From positions 1,207,874 to 1,271,873 of the forward strand of contig NZ_JACIEF010000003.1 of NCBI RefSeq assembly GCF_014196715.1: DNA of 64,000 nt, in the 5' to 3' direction. Below are positions 50,205 through 58,647 of this stretch, piece by piece. This DNA comes from Pedobacter zeae (GTDB lineage Bacteria > Bacteroidota > Bacteroidia > Sphingobacteriales > Sphingobacteriaceae). The translations under genes were made by a program, and so were the position numbers. The number at the start of each line of letters is the position of its first letter. Within the stretch, counting starts at the first letter, position 1. Under the pieces are notes generated by a model that worked only from the letters and a program-made list of their open reading frames with translations, was not told the origin of the DNA and made no database searches.

Positions 50205-50453
50205 ATGACATTAATAAAATTCATATTCATAACAATATTGGTGCTTTGGCTGATCAGAATGTTGATCAGGTTAATACTCCCAATGCTGTTTAATAACCTG
50301 GCAAGTAAAATGCAAAGTCAGGCTAGCGGGCAGCAGCAACAGAGAAAGCGTAGGCCGGAGGGTTCTATTTCAATAGATTATATGCCGCCTAGGCCAGATC
50401 AAAGTAAAACAGATAAACTAGGCGATTTTGTCGATTACGAAGAGATTAAATAA
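50205..50453 (+). CDS. DUF4834 family small membrane protein
   Basis: The 82-residue protein has one membrane helix (about 4-30) and a charged, Gln/Arg-rich tail ending GDFVDYEEIK, the DUF4834 pattern. It is anchored in the inner membrane with a cytoplasmic tail. No function is known. Two TATATTTG boxes lie upstream and a terminator follows. Confidence 0.8.
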   Translation: MTLIKFIFITILVLWLIRMLIRLILPMLFNNLASKMQSQASGQQQQRKRRPEGSISIDYMPPRPDQSKTDKLGDFVDYEEIK

Positions 50454-50457
50454 AGCT

Positions 50458-50484
50458 AACCCTGAACTTGTTCAGGGTTTTTTG
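50458..50484 (+). terminator. Rho-independent terminator after the DUF4834 gene
   Basis: AACCCTGAA (50458-50466) pairs with TTCAGGGTT (50471-50479) around CTTG, followed by TTTTGTTT. It also precedes the convergent SRPBCC gene. Confidence 0.8.
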
Positions 50485-50485
50485 T

Positions 50486-50938
50486 TTAAGGTAGTTCTGC
50501 TACTGATTTTATTGCCTGATTTCTGATGGTTAATAATCTGTTCAGGTAACGTTTCAAAAACAGTGAATCTATGATCCTGCCAATTAAACCCATGGGCGAT
50601 CTAAATGTAAAGATATCGGTCATTTCTGTGCCTGCACCTGCAGCGGTGAAATGATGTTGGTGATGCAATACCTTAAACGGCCCGTTAAGCATTTCATCAA
50701 CAAAATAAAATGGCTTTTTCATTGCCGTGATTTTATTTGTCATCTTAAAATTTATCCCAAAATGCCTGGCCTGCCAGGTAACCTGCTCTCCGCTACCGAT
50801 TAAGCCTGTTAGTTTTCCCCCAATAGCCTTTTCCTTATGGCCCTTCATCGATTCTGTGTGTAAATCCAAACTTCTGGATAAATCGAAACACTTTTCTCTT
50901 GGTGCATTAATCCTTGTTTTTAAAATCAGGGTTGGCAT
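50486..50938 (-). CDS. SRPBCC (START-like) family protein
   Basis: The 150-residue protein has the SRPBCC pattern: INAPREKCFDLSRSLDLHTESM at the start, FYFVDEMLNGPFKVLHHQHHF and TDIFTFRSPMG. The fold has a deep hydrophobic pocket. Its C-terminus (ILNRLLTIR-like) matches the group that accompanies TIGR01777 epimerases. It lies 5 bases after the epimerase pseudogene, same strand. Ligand unknown. Confidence 0.85.
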   Translation of the reverse strand: MPTLILKTRINAPREKCFDLSRSLDLHTESMKGHKEKAIGGKLTGLIGSGEQVTWQARHFGINFKMTNKITAMKKPFYFVDEMLNGPFKVLHHQHHFTAAGAGTEMTDIFTFRSPMGLIGRIIDSLFLKRYLNRLLTIRNQAIKSVAELP

Positions 50939-50943
50939 GACAT

Positions 50944-51862
50944 CTATTTTAAAATATCTTCAACAGCAGCCCCAATGGTTGGGTAGTTAAACTCAAAGCC
51001 ACTATTGAGCAGTATTGTTGGTTTAACCCATCTGCTTTTTAAAATCAGTTCGGTTTCTGTACCGATCATTTTGGCACCAATTGTCAGCATCCAAACAGGC
51101 GTAGGTAAGCCAAAATTTATTCCATAAGTTTTCCGGATTACTGACATTAAAACATCATTTTTAACCGGATCTGGTGCTGTACAATTAATAATTCCGGCAA
51201 TTTTATCCTGTTTCAGTAACCATTCTATACTTAAAGCCACATCCTGTTCGTGTACCCAACTTACATACTGCTGGCCATTACCCTGTTTACCACCCATGCC
51301 CGCTTTTACCAGGTTAAGCAAACGTGGAAAGGCACCATCTGTTTTACCCAGTACAATGCCCATCCTCAGGGCAATTCCGGGTTTTGGGCGTAATGCTTTC
51401 AAAAAAGCAGCTCTCCCAGGCTTTGCAAACCTCTGCTGAAAAGCCTGTATCAATTTCACCATTTAGTTCATCCTGATAATGGTCTTCTGCATGGCGGTAT
51501 ATCGTGGCGGAGGTAATATTGATCCAAAGTTTTGGCTGATCTTTTATCCCTTCGATCGCTTTGCCCAGTAAACGGGTGGGCTTCAGTCTTGAATTGAAAA
51601 TTTCTTTCTTGTTTTTTTCAGTGTACCTGCAGTTTACATTTTTGCCACAGAGGTTTACAAGTAGGTCGGCATTTTGGAGTGCGCGGGTCCAGTTGCCTGT
51701 TGTTTTTCCATCCCAGACCATTGTTTTAATATTGCCTTGTGCAGATTGAGATTTCCGGGAAAGGATTACGATTTCGTCTGTTACCGGACTAAAATGTTTG
51801 GCCAGTACATGTCCTAAATAACCATTGCCACCTGCAAGAACAACTTTCTTGTATTTTATCAT
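50944..51862 (-). pseudogene. TIGR01777-family NAD-dependent epimerase, frameshifted
   Basis: Two frames together make a 305-residue SDR of the TIGR01777 (YfcH-like) family. The N-terminal part (51862 to about 51376) has the GGNGYLG nucleotide motif, NLCGKNVNCRYTEKNKKEI and NITSATIYR. The C-terminal part (to 50944) has IALRMGIVLGK, YVSWVHEQD and the final domain. One extra A at 51375-51376 breaks the frame. Removing it restores TPKTR-IALRMG. Both halves are otherwise intact and look conserved, so the break is recent or a sequencing error. Neighbours are SRPBCC and a DCC-family gene. Confidence 0.85.
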
Positions 51863-51863
51863 T

Positions 51864-52679
51864 TTAGTACAATAAGATTAAACCCAAAACAATTAAACGG
51901 TAAAGTACCCAGGTAAGGCTCATGGTCCAGCCCAGGTTTAAAATTTTGCTCCGGCGCAGGTGTTCTAAAAACATCAATCCAGCAACGGTTAAAAAGTAGA
52001 GCATAAATAATAAGGGGCTGACTTGAAGATAGTGGGAAACAACCAGTGCTGGCAAAAGCAAAAGTGAACCGGCAAAAGAAATGGTCATCATGTTGCCCAG
52101 GTAATCCCAAAGTTTGTCTTTCCCGTAAAACAGGATAACGATTCCCTGAAAAAGCATTTGCCCGCCACAGATCAAATATTCGCGATAACTGGCACCCAGG
52201 GGCACAAAATGGGTTAACAGGTGGGCATAAGCAGTTAATATATATGCCGTAACCATCCAGGTGAACAGTAAATAAACCAGCCGGTATTGAATTTTAAAAG
52301 CAGGCTGTATGGTATTTGCTTTAATTTTTGCCGGGATAATAATTTTTCTATTGTAAGAAATAAAGGCATAAAGCTTCTGCATGAAATAAACGAAAGGGCT
52401 GAATGAAAAGAGCTTTTTAAATGCTGGCAGGGCATGGCCAATGATCTTAAAAAGGCTTTGGATGCCATAAGTTACCTCGCCGGTTTCGGTATTGATAAGT
52501 GCAATTTCGTTGGCGGCTTTTTGTTCATCAATGAAGGGGCAAACGTTTGCAGGCATACGTTGGTAAGCTTCCCTGCCATTTTGATCCAGCATCCCGGTTT
52601 TAATAAATGTTTTGGTATAAACATAACACATGGGGCATTCATCATCGAACAGAATAATGTGATTTTGCAGTGTTTTCAT
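51864..52679 (-). CDS. DCC1-like thiol-disulfide oxidoreductase domain protein with membrane tail
   Basis: The 271-residue protein has an N-terminal DUF393 (DCC) domain with FDDECPMCYVYT (Cys15, Cys18, the CxxC motif). From about residue 135 it has about four to five hydrophobic segments, with LLFTWMVTAYILTAYAHLL as the first. Fusion of a soluble redox-like domain to a membrane part is unusual. It begins about 220 bases from the GbsR-type regulator, same strand, and ends 1 base before the epimerase pseudogene start codon. The partner is unknown. Confidence 0.82.
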   Translation of the reverse strand: MKTLQNHIILFDDECPMCYVYTKTFIKTGMLDQNGREAYQRMPANVCPFIDEQKAANEIALINTETGEVTYGIQSLFKIIGHALPAFKKLFSFSPFVYFMQKLYAFISYNRKIIIPAKIKANTIQPAFKIQYRLVYLLFTWMVTAYILTAYAHLLTHFVPLGASYREYLICGGQMLFQGIVILFYGKDKLWDYLGNMMTISFAGSLLLLPALVVSHYLQVSPLLFMLYFLTVAGLMFLEHLRRSKILNLGWTMSLTWVLYRLIVLGLILLY

Positions 52680-52762
52680 TTTCTTTAAATTTTGTATTTT
52701 CAGTAAAATATGAAAGTTTGAGTTAAAAAATAAAGCCGAACATTAGGTAAGGCTTTTTAATT

Positions 52763-52881
52763 GTTAGGGTTTAGTGGATAGGGTTTAGCGATTGGCGTTT
52801 AATGGTTAGCGTTTAAGATGAATATGTCTTGCTACTCGCTACTTACTACTCGATACTTACTACTCATATCTCGCTACTCCT
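52763..52881. repeat. Low-complexity short-repeat intergenic region
   Basis: Part one (52763-52815) repeats GTTTAG-like units: TTAGGGTTTAGTGGATAGGG, then TTTAGCG, GGCGTTTA and GGTTAGCGTTTA. Part two (52830-52881) repeats CTACTC/ACTTACTACTC units. The units are inexact. It lies between the DCC gene and the GbsR-type gene. There is no coding potential. Confidence 0.6.
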
Positions 52882-52900
52882 ATTTCACATCACCCCTCAT

Positions 52901-53407
52901 CTATTTAAACACTTTTAATATTGATCCCCAAAACCAGTTCTCTTCCGCTTTAAGCATGGTCTCCAGCGTTTTGTCAACATTAACGGCCAGTTTGTTTATA
53001 TCGGTGATTGATTTTTTGAACGTTTTAAATTCAGGATCCTTTTCATCACCAGCAACGTTCGAGAGTTCATTTAAAACTTTTAAAACGGGTTCCAGCTCTC
53101 TTTTCTTTCTTTCTTTAGCCACCTGTCGCGCAATATTCCATACATCTTTATCCGCAAAAAAGTATTCTTTGCGTTCGCCGGCTTTGTGTTGCTTTTCAAT
53201 TAATCCCCAGCCGATTAAATCGCGGAGGGTCATGTTGGCATTTCCTCTCGAAATGCTCAGGTTTTCCATAATTTCTTCGGTAGTAAGTGCTTCAGCTGAA
53301 ATTAGCAACAAGGCATGCACCTGCGCCATGGTGCGGTTAATGCCCCATTCTGAACCCAGTTTACCCCAGGCTTCTATAAATTTTAATTTTGCTGCTGCCA
53401 ATTCCAT
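52901..53407 (-). CDS. GbsR/MarR-type transcriptional regulator
   Basis: The 168-residue protein has a winged helix (about 20-90): INRTMAQVHALLLIS, then LTTEEIMENLSISRGNANMTLRDLIGWGLI. A helical C-terminus follows. This matches GbsR-like MarR regulators, many of which sense osmolytes or choline. A TTG two codons upstream (53413) is in frame, but MELAAAKLKF is the natural start, and the -7 box covers the TTG. An 18-base dyad overlaps its -33 box. Target genes may be the DCC, epimerase and SRPBCC genes on the same strand. Confidence 0.85.
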   Translation of the reverse strand: MELAAAKLKFIEAWGKLGSEWGINRTMAQVHALLLISAEALTTEEIMENLSISRGNANMTLRDLIGWGLIEKQHKAGERKEYFFADKDVWNIARQVAKERKKRELEPVLKVLNELSNVAGDEKDPEFKTFKKSITDINKLAVNVDKTLETMLKAEENWFWGSILKVFK

Positions 53408-53410
53408 ACA

Positions 53411-53451
53411 CAAATATAAGATTTTTATTAAACTTTCAAAAATTATTGAAA
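53411..53451 (-). promoter_or_regulatory. GbsR-type gene promoter with overlapping dyad
   Basis: On the minus strand, TATATTTG (53418-53411) is the -7 box and TTGA (53439-53436) the -33 box, 17 bases apart. The dyad TTTCAA-N6-TTGAAA (53434-53451) overlaps the -33 box. A third TTGAAAA lies at 53463-53469. The layout suits autorepression. Confidence 0.5.
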
Positions 53452-53473
53452 ATTTATTTAGTTTGAAAAGATT

Positions 53474-54559
53474 TTATTGTTTGTGCTTTAATTCCTCGAT
53501 CACATTTTGCCAGCTACCGGAATTTCCGCTTACGCTTTTTAACAGTTCATTTTGTGCCGGATCAAAATAAACCGATAACCTCAATACAGGCAACGCAAGT
53601 GCAGGTTTAAACATCGTTCCGGGAGCAAAACCGGGTTCGTTGTTCTTCGCCCGGTCCCGATCGAATTTAACGGTGGTATTTACATATTCTTCATGCTGTT
53701 TTTCGCCTCTGATGTAAGGGAACAGCCATTCTACAGATTTTTTAATCGACGAACCCTTGGGCGATTCGTAGGTATAAAAATCAGGCCCCTTTGCGCGGTC
53801 GATGATTATGGCCAGCTTTAACATGGGTTCCAGATCGTAAATGTGGTAATGCATGGCATCACGCTCCTTAAAATCCAAACTGGTGCCATCAGGATATAGG
53901 TTAGTGTTAATGTGACTTTTCAGGTTTTCGATTGTCCAGTTGATCAATTCCTGGTTATGGAGTGCATAACCAATTTCGCCAACCACTTTTAAACGGTGTG
54001 CATTCCAGTTGTTAATGGCAGTGGCCCTTCCGGCTTTCATTCGCTTGCTGTTGATTTCGGTCCAGGCAGTTTCACTCAGCCATTGTTCAATCTGTTTTTT
54101 ATGATCGCTTGGAATGTCTTGTTTGATCAGGTCGTAAGCCTCAACCGCCGGATCGAGGTTGGTATCATCGATTGGATCGCCATTGGGTTTGTTGGTTTTG
54201 GCCCATGCTAAAAGAAATTCTACACATTTGTTCAAATATCTCTGATCATGGGTAATCCGGTATTGCAAGGCCAATGCAAACATTTTGCCCATATCGGCAA
54301 GGGCCGCCTGAGTTTTTACTTTCTTCGGATTTCCTTTCAGTAAACCTTCCGTTCTGATGGTATCGAGAGGGTTGGGCTGTTCGCCCAGGTAGGTTAAAGC
54401 CGATTTTTCGAAGTCCTGGTATCGTTTTTTGGTTTCTTCATCGTTTTTAATCCTGCTTTTCAGCTTTGCGGTTTCGGTACTGGTTAAACTTACAACCTGC
54501 CCAAAAGCAACAAAAGATAGTGAAGCGAGTGCGATGGTAACAACAAACTTTCTCATCAT
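53474..54559 (-). CDS. Alginate-lyase-family protein (polysaccharide lyase fold)
   Basis: The 361-residue protein has a signal peptide (cut near AFG-QVV, about 21). The alpha/alpha-barrel domain shows NNWNAHRLKVVGEIG (Asn and His/Arg of the active site) and RDAMHYHIYDLEPML (Tyr). These are the catalytic blocks of the alginate-lyase superfamily (PF05426, including PL5 and PL38). The substrate could be alginate or another uronic polymer. It is exported to the periplasm. No SusC/D pair or other lyase is near. Both ATG codons at 54559 and 54556 are possible. Confidence 0.85.
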   Translation of the reverse strand: MMRKFVVTIALASLSFVAFGQVVSLTSTETAKLKSRIKNDEETKKRYQDFEKSALTYLGEQPNPLDTIRTEGLLKGNPKKVKTQAALADMGKMFALALQYRITHDQRYLNKCVEFLLAWAKTNKPNGDPIDDTNLDPAVEAYDLIKQDIPSDHKKQIEQWLSETAWTEINSKRMKAGRATAINNWNAHRLKVVGEIGYALHNQELINWTIENLKSHINTNLYPDGTSLDFKERDAMHYHIYDLEPMLKLAIIIDRAKGPDFYTYESPKGSSIKKSVEWLFPYIRGEKQHEEYVNTTVKFDRDRAKNNEPGFAPGTMFKPALALPVLRLSVYFDPAQNELLKSVSGNSGSWQNVIEELKHKQ

Positions 54560-54649
54560 AAATGGATTGAATTTTTATTCCTTGTTACAAATCTAATTTT
54601 TTATTCAGCATGCATTTAATTTATTCCTTTTTTATACCAGCCAAATTTT

Positions 54650-54657
54650 TATTTTTG
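54650..54657 (+). promoter_or_regulatory. -7 box of the YfhO gene
   Basis: TATTTTTG lies 28 bases before the ATG (54686). TTTT at 54629-54632 sits at the 17-base -33 position. Confidence 0.45.
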
Positions 54658-54685
54658 ACGTTCGTTTAAACTTAAACAAACCTTG

Positions 54686-57181
54686 ATGAATAACTGGTTT
54701 AATAAAAATGGCATTCACTTAGCCATTATTGCATTTTTTGTAGTCATTACATTTGCCTACTTCAGTCCTGTTCTGCAGGGTAAGGCACCACAGCAGGGTG
54801 ATGTTTTGCAGGCCAAAGCCATGCAAAAAGAAATTATGGATATTAAGGAGAAAGATGGCAAAGGCCCACTTTGGACCAACCAGATGTTCGGTGGTATGCC
54901 AGCTTACCAGATCTGGGTACAGTATCCGCTCAATATTACAACCTATGGCATTGATGTAATTAAAGGCATATTCCCCGATCCTGTTGGAACAGTCTTATTA
55001 TATCTTTTAGGCGCGTACCTGTTATTCTGTGTATTAAAAATTAATCCATGGCTTGCTGCTGCGGGAGCAATCGCTTTTGCATTTACATCCTATAATTTTA
55101 TTATAATAGCAGCCGGACATAGCAATAAGGCTTTGGCCATTGGCTTTTTTGCCCCTATCTTGGCAGCCATTATCATTACCCTGAGGGGCCGTTATCTGAT
55201 TGGTGGAAGTTTACTGGCCCTTTTTATGGCTTTAGAGATCCGCTCTAACCATATTCAAATGACCTATTATTTATTTATTGCGTTGTTTATCCTGGCCTGT
55301 ATAGAGTTTTACCATGCGTTTAAAGCGAAGCAGCTTCCGGCTTTTGGTAAATCAATCGCTTACATTGTTTCAGGTATTTTGTTATCTGTTTTAGTGAATG
55401 CAGGCACCTTGTGGACTACCTACGAGTATGGTAAGGAGACCATTCGTGGTAAATCTAACTTAACAACCGACAAAGCCGAACCTGCAAATGGTTTGGATAA
55501 AGCGTATGCTTACCAGTGGAGCCAGGGTGTTGGCGAGAGTTTCTCGTTCCTGATCCCAAATATTTATGGTGGTGCAAGCAGTATTGATGAAATGATCAAA
55601 CCTGAAAGCAATACTTATAAAGCGGTAGAGAAAAATCTTCAAGGTGTAGATCCACGTCAGGCCATTGGTTATGTTGCACAAAATTTGGGTACTAACCAGT
55701 ATTGGGGCAATAAACCCGGTACCTCTGGGCCATATTATTTTGGGGCGATTATCTGTTTCTTATTTATATTCGGATTGTTTATTGTAAAACACCGTTGGAA
55801 ATGGTGGATTTTAGGCACCAGTATTTTGTTATTGTTCTTATCATTCGGACAAAACCTGCCATTTATTTCTGACATCTTTTTTGATTATCTGCCGGGTTAC
55901 AATAAATTCAGGGCTGTTGAATCAATATTGGCAGTTGTAGGCCTCTTGGTTCCTTTATTGGCAATATTGGCCATTAAGGAGGCTCAGGATGGAAAATACG
56001 ATCAAAAATATTTAGTAAAGCGTTTAACATGGTCAGCAGGTATAACAGGCGGTTTTGCATTGATCATTGCCGTAATCCCAACCGCGTTTTTCAGCTTTAC
56101 GCAGGCTAACCAGGCACAGGTTTTAGATGCTTTAACACAAACATTACAAAATAACCGCGCCGCGGCGATGGATATTTTAAATGGCATTGTTGCTGATCGT
56201 GTCGCTCTGGCCCGTGCCGATGCTTTACGTTCGTTATTATTTATTGTGGTAGGTTTTGGTATTACCTGGGCTTTCATTACCAAAAAGATGAATATGCAAC
56301 TGGCTTTTGGTTTACTGGCTTTATTTACACTGATTGATTTATGGCAGGTAGACCGCCGTTATTTGAACAACCAGAATTTTGTAAGTAAATCTGATTTGGA
56401 TAACCACTACCAGCCAAGGGATGTTGATAATTTTATTTCGGCAGATAAAGATCCAAACTTCAGGGTTTTCGATCTGTCGTTGGGCGATCCGTTTAAAAGT
56501 GCTGAAACTTCTTATTTCCACAAAACCGTTGGTGGCTTCCATTCGGCGAGGCTTAAACGTTTCCAGGAACTGGTAGATAACCAGATGACGAAAAGCATCA
56601 ACCAGGACGTTCTTGATATGTTAAATACCAAGTATATCATTACACAGGATCCTCAAAACGGATCGTACAAAATGCAGCGTAATGCAACAGCAGCTGGTAA
56701 TGCCTGGTTTGTACAGAGTGTGCAGTTTGCTAAAAATGCCGATGAGGAAATGAAAGCGATCAGCAGCTTCGATGCCAAAAAAGAAGCCATTGTTGATGAA
56801 AGTTTCAAAAGCTTGATCGATACTAAGCGCTTAGGAACCGGTCAGGAAGGTTTTATCAAGTTAACCAGCTATAATCCTGATCATTTAACCTACGAATACT
56901 CTACCGCTAAAGATGCAATTGCTGTATTTTCTGAGATTTATTATGATAAGGGTTGGAAAATGTACATTGATGGTGTAGAAAAGCCGTATTTCAGGGCTGA
57001 TTATATTTTACGTGCGGCTCAGCTGGAAGCAGGTAACCATAAACTTGAGTTTATTTTCCATCCAACTTCGTATTACACAGGAGAAAAAATCTCTTTAGCT
57101 GGATCGATTTTATTATTGGCCGGCTTAGGTTTCGGTTTTTACAGCGAAGAAAAGAAGAAAAAGAAAGCGGTTAAAGCTTAG
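54686..57181 (+). CDS. YfhO family membrane glycosyltransferase-like protein
   Basis: The 831-residue protein has an N-terminal membrane segment (AIIAFFVVITFAYFSPVL). A periplasmic loop with DVLQAKAMQKEIMDIKEKDGKGPLW follows, then more than ten further membrane helices. The C-terminal soluble domain (about 560-790) is periplasmic. This is the YfhO architecture (GT-C-like fold); YfhO of Bacillus is linked to lipoteichoic acid glycosylation, but the Bacteroidota role is unknown. The ATG at 54686 is preferred over the TTG at 54683. A terminator follows. Confidence 0.87.
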   Translation: MNNWFNKNGIHLAIIAFFVVITFAYFSPVLQGKAPQQGDVLQAKAMQKEIMDIKEKDGKGPLWTNQMFGGMPAYQIWVQYPLNITTYGIDVIKGIFPDPVGTVLLYLLGAYLLFCVLKINPWLAAAGAIAFAFTSYNFIIIAAGHSNKALAIGFFAPILAAIIITLRGRYLIGGSLLALFMALEIRSNHIQMTYYLFIALFILACIEFYHAFKAKQLPAFGKSIAYIVSGILLSVLVNAGTLWTTYEYGKETIRGKSNLTTDKAEPANGLDKAYAYQWSQGVGESFSFLIPNIYGGASSIDEMIKPESNTYKAVEKNLQGVDPRQAIGYVAQNLGTNQYWGNKPGTSGPYYFGAIICFLFIFGLFIVKHRWKWWILGTSILLLFLSFGQNLPFISDIFFDYLPGYNKFRAVESILAVVGLLVPLLAILAIKEAQDGKYDQKYLVKRLTWSAGITGGFALIIAVIPTAFFSFTQANQAQVLDALTQTLQNNRAAAMDILNGIVADRVALARADALRSLLFIVVGFGITWAFITKKMNMQLAFGLLALFTLIDLWQVDRRYLNNQNFVSKSDLDNHYQPRDVDNFISADKDPNFRVFDLSLGDPFKSAETSYFHKTVGGFHSARLKRFQELVDNQMTKSINQDVLDMLNTKYIITQDPQNGSYKMQRNATAAGNAWFVQSVQFAKNADEEMKAISSFDAKKEAIVDESFKSLIDTKRLGTGQEGFIKLTSYNPDHLTYEYSTAKDAIAVFSEIYYDKGWKMYIDGVEKPYFRADYILRAAQLEAGNHKLEFIFHPTSYYTGEKISLAGSILLLAGLGFGFYSEEKKKKKAVKA

Positions 57182-57203
57182 GCATTTCTTTAAATAGATT
57201 TAC

Positions 57204-57240
57204 ACCCCGTAGGATTTTAATCTTACGGGGTTTTTGTTTT
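57204..57240 (+). terminator. Rho-independent terminator after the YfhO gene
   Basis: ACCCCGTAGGAT (57204-57215) pairs with ATCTTACGGGGT (57220-57231), with one G-T pair, followed by TTTTGTTTT. Confidence 0.85.
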
Positions 57241-57370
57241 ATGGTTTTTACCACGGAAACACAGAAGGCACAGAATATCCTTCAGCCAGTCTTCCCTACG
57301 ATTCGTCTTACTGAACTTGTTTCTGTATCTTATAAAGCAAAATCAACCCAACGCCCATCTCATGCCATGT

Positions 57371-57452
57371 GTCATCCTGAGCGCAGTCGAAGGATCTGCA
57401 GTCATTTCGAACGCCATGGTGAATGAAGTTTGGAAATCTGTCGAGATGACGA
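57371..57452. repeat. GTCATCCTGA-type intergenic repeat, copy C
   Basis: GTCATCCTGAGCGCAGTCGA (57371-57390) followed by AGGATC, then GTCATTTCGAACGCC and a closing TCGAGATGACG form an inverted pair. The first 28 bases match the repeat at 59683-59710 at 25 positions. The rest of 57241-57558 holds no supported gene. Confidence 0.65.
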
Positions 57453-57558
57453 CTTTGAATTCAAGCCCGGCTTTTAATTTGCTTTTGGCATAACCAATAC
57501 ATCAATGGCAAATGAACCATTGAACTGTAGTGTAATAAAATTTAACAATGTCGTAACA

Positions 57559-57587
57559 TTTGGTTGATAAACAGCGTCTTACCTTTG
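57559..57587 (+). promoter_or_regulatory. Promoter of the 31-residue gene
   Basis: TTTG (57559-57562), a 17-base gap and TACCTTTG (57580-57587) form an ideal promoter. GAGGTGAT just before the ATG (57606) is a plausible Shine-Dalgarno site. Confidence 0.7.
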
Positions 57588-57605
57588 TATTATTAATGAG
57601 GTGAT

Positions 57606-57701
57606 ATGTTAGAATCATTTTTTGCCGTGTGTTTGTTGATTGTTATACTTTATTTCTTTAGCCCCTTTGAGGTAAAACTCGATGAGGAAGAAGAGTGGTA
57701 G
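57606..57701 (+). CDS. 31-residue single-helix membrane peptide
   Basis: The frame from ATG 57606 to TAG 57701 encodes MLESFFAVCLLIVILYFFSP followed by FEVKLDEEEEW. One membrane helix (about 4-20) is followed by an acidic tail ending in Trp. An ideal promoter lies just upstream and a GAGG site precedes the ATG. The LpxH-like gene begins 71 bases downstream, so it could be the first gene of that operon. It is too short for most annotation. Function unknown. Confidence 0.6.
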   Translation: MLESFFAVCLLIVILYFFSPFEVKLDEEEEW

Positions 57702-57772
57702 CACATCTATTTTATACCGGAACTGCTTAAACCGAGCGGTAATAAGATTCTTCCCCCTAAAATTTCCCGTTT

Positions 57773-58627
57773 ATGAATAAAAGAAATGTTGATGTAGTCG
57801 TGATCTCCGACGTGCATTTGGGCACCTATGGCTGCCATGCTAAAGAACTTTTAAAGTACCTTAAAAGCATTAAACCCAAAACATTAATTTTAAACGGCGA
57901 TATTATCGATATCTGGCAGTTTAGCAAAAGTTACTGGCCCGAATCGCACATGAAAATCATCCGTAAACTGATGAAATTCGTTTCAGAAGGTGTTCAGGTG
58001 CACTACCTCACAGGCAACCATGATGAGATGCTTCGCAAGTTCGACGGCATGGAGATGGGAACTTTCCACCTGCAAAATAAACTTATTTTAGAGCTCGACG
58101 GCAAAAAGGCCTGGTTTTTTCATGGTGATGTTTTTGACGTAACCATGCAGCATTCTAAATGGCTGGCCAAGCTGGGAGCCGTTGGATACGACACACTGAT
58201 CCTCATTAACAGTTTTGTAAACTGGGTGCTTACGGCCTTTGGAAAGGAAAAAATGAGCTTTTCGAAAAAAATTAAGGCAAAATTTAAAGATGCGGTTAAG
58301 TTCATCAATAGTTTCGAGCAAACAGCAGCCGAACTGGCCATAGAAAAAGGTTATGAGTATGTGGTCTGTGGTCACATCCACCAGGCCGAGCAAAGGGAAA
58401 TTGCAACTGAACATGGAAAAGTTACTTACCTGAACAGTGGCGATTGGGTAGAAAGTTTAACGGCTTTGGAGTACCAGGATAAAAAATGGACGGTATTTAA
58501 ATATGAGCATCAACATTTTACAAAGGATGAATTGGATGAAGGAATCCTTTCTGATGCTGAAGATTTAAAAAGCAAACTGGATATAAATATTCTTTTACAG
58601 AATATAAAATATGAAATTGCCCAATAA
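57773..58627 (+). CDS. LpxH-like metallophosphoesterase (UDP-2,3-diacylglucosamine diphosphatase)
   Basis: The 284-residue calcineurin-like protein has the metal motifs VISDVHLGT, LNGDIIDIWQ, LTGNHDEML, FHGDVFD and VCGHIHQAE. This order and the length match LpxH, which cleaves UDP-2,3-diacylglucosamine in lipid A synthesis. No lpxA-lpxC or lpxB is near, and Bacteroidota carry several such phosphoesterases, so the lipid A role is likely but not proven. A glycosyltransferase gene begins 20 bases later. Confidence 0.8.
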   Translation: MNKRNVDVVVISDVHLGTYGCHAKELLKYLKSIKPKTLILNGDIIDIWQFSKSYWPESHMKIIRKLMKFVSEGVQVHYLTGNHDEMLRKFDGMEMGTFHLQNKLILELDGKKAWFFHGDVFDVTMQHSKWLAKLGAVGYDTLILINSFVNWVLTAFGKEKMSFSKKIKAKFKDAVKFINSFEQTAAELAIEKGYEYVVCGHIHQAEQREIATEHGKVTYLNSGDWVESLTALEYQDKKWTVFKYEHQHFTKDELDEGILSDAEDLKSKLDINILLQNIKYEIAQ

Positions 58628-58647
58628 TTTTAGATATTCGGGCACAA

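Noticed and set aside
52818-53570. Long plus-strand open frame opposite the GbsR-type gene
   Set aside because: It is serine-rich and of low complexity, runs antisense to a clear regulator, and shows no domain; it is a shadow of the real gene.
57241-57426. Plus-strand frame of 61 codons after the YfhO terminator
   Set aside because: It runs through the GTCATCCTGA repeat and has no domain, promoter or ribosome site.
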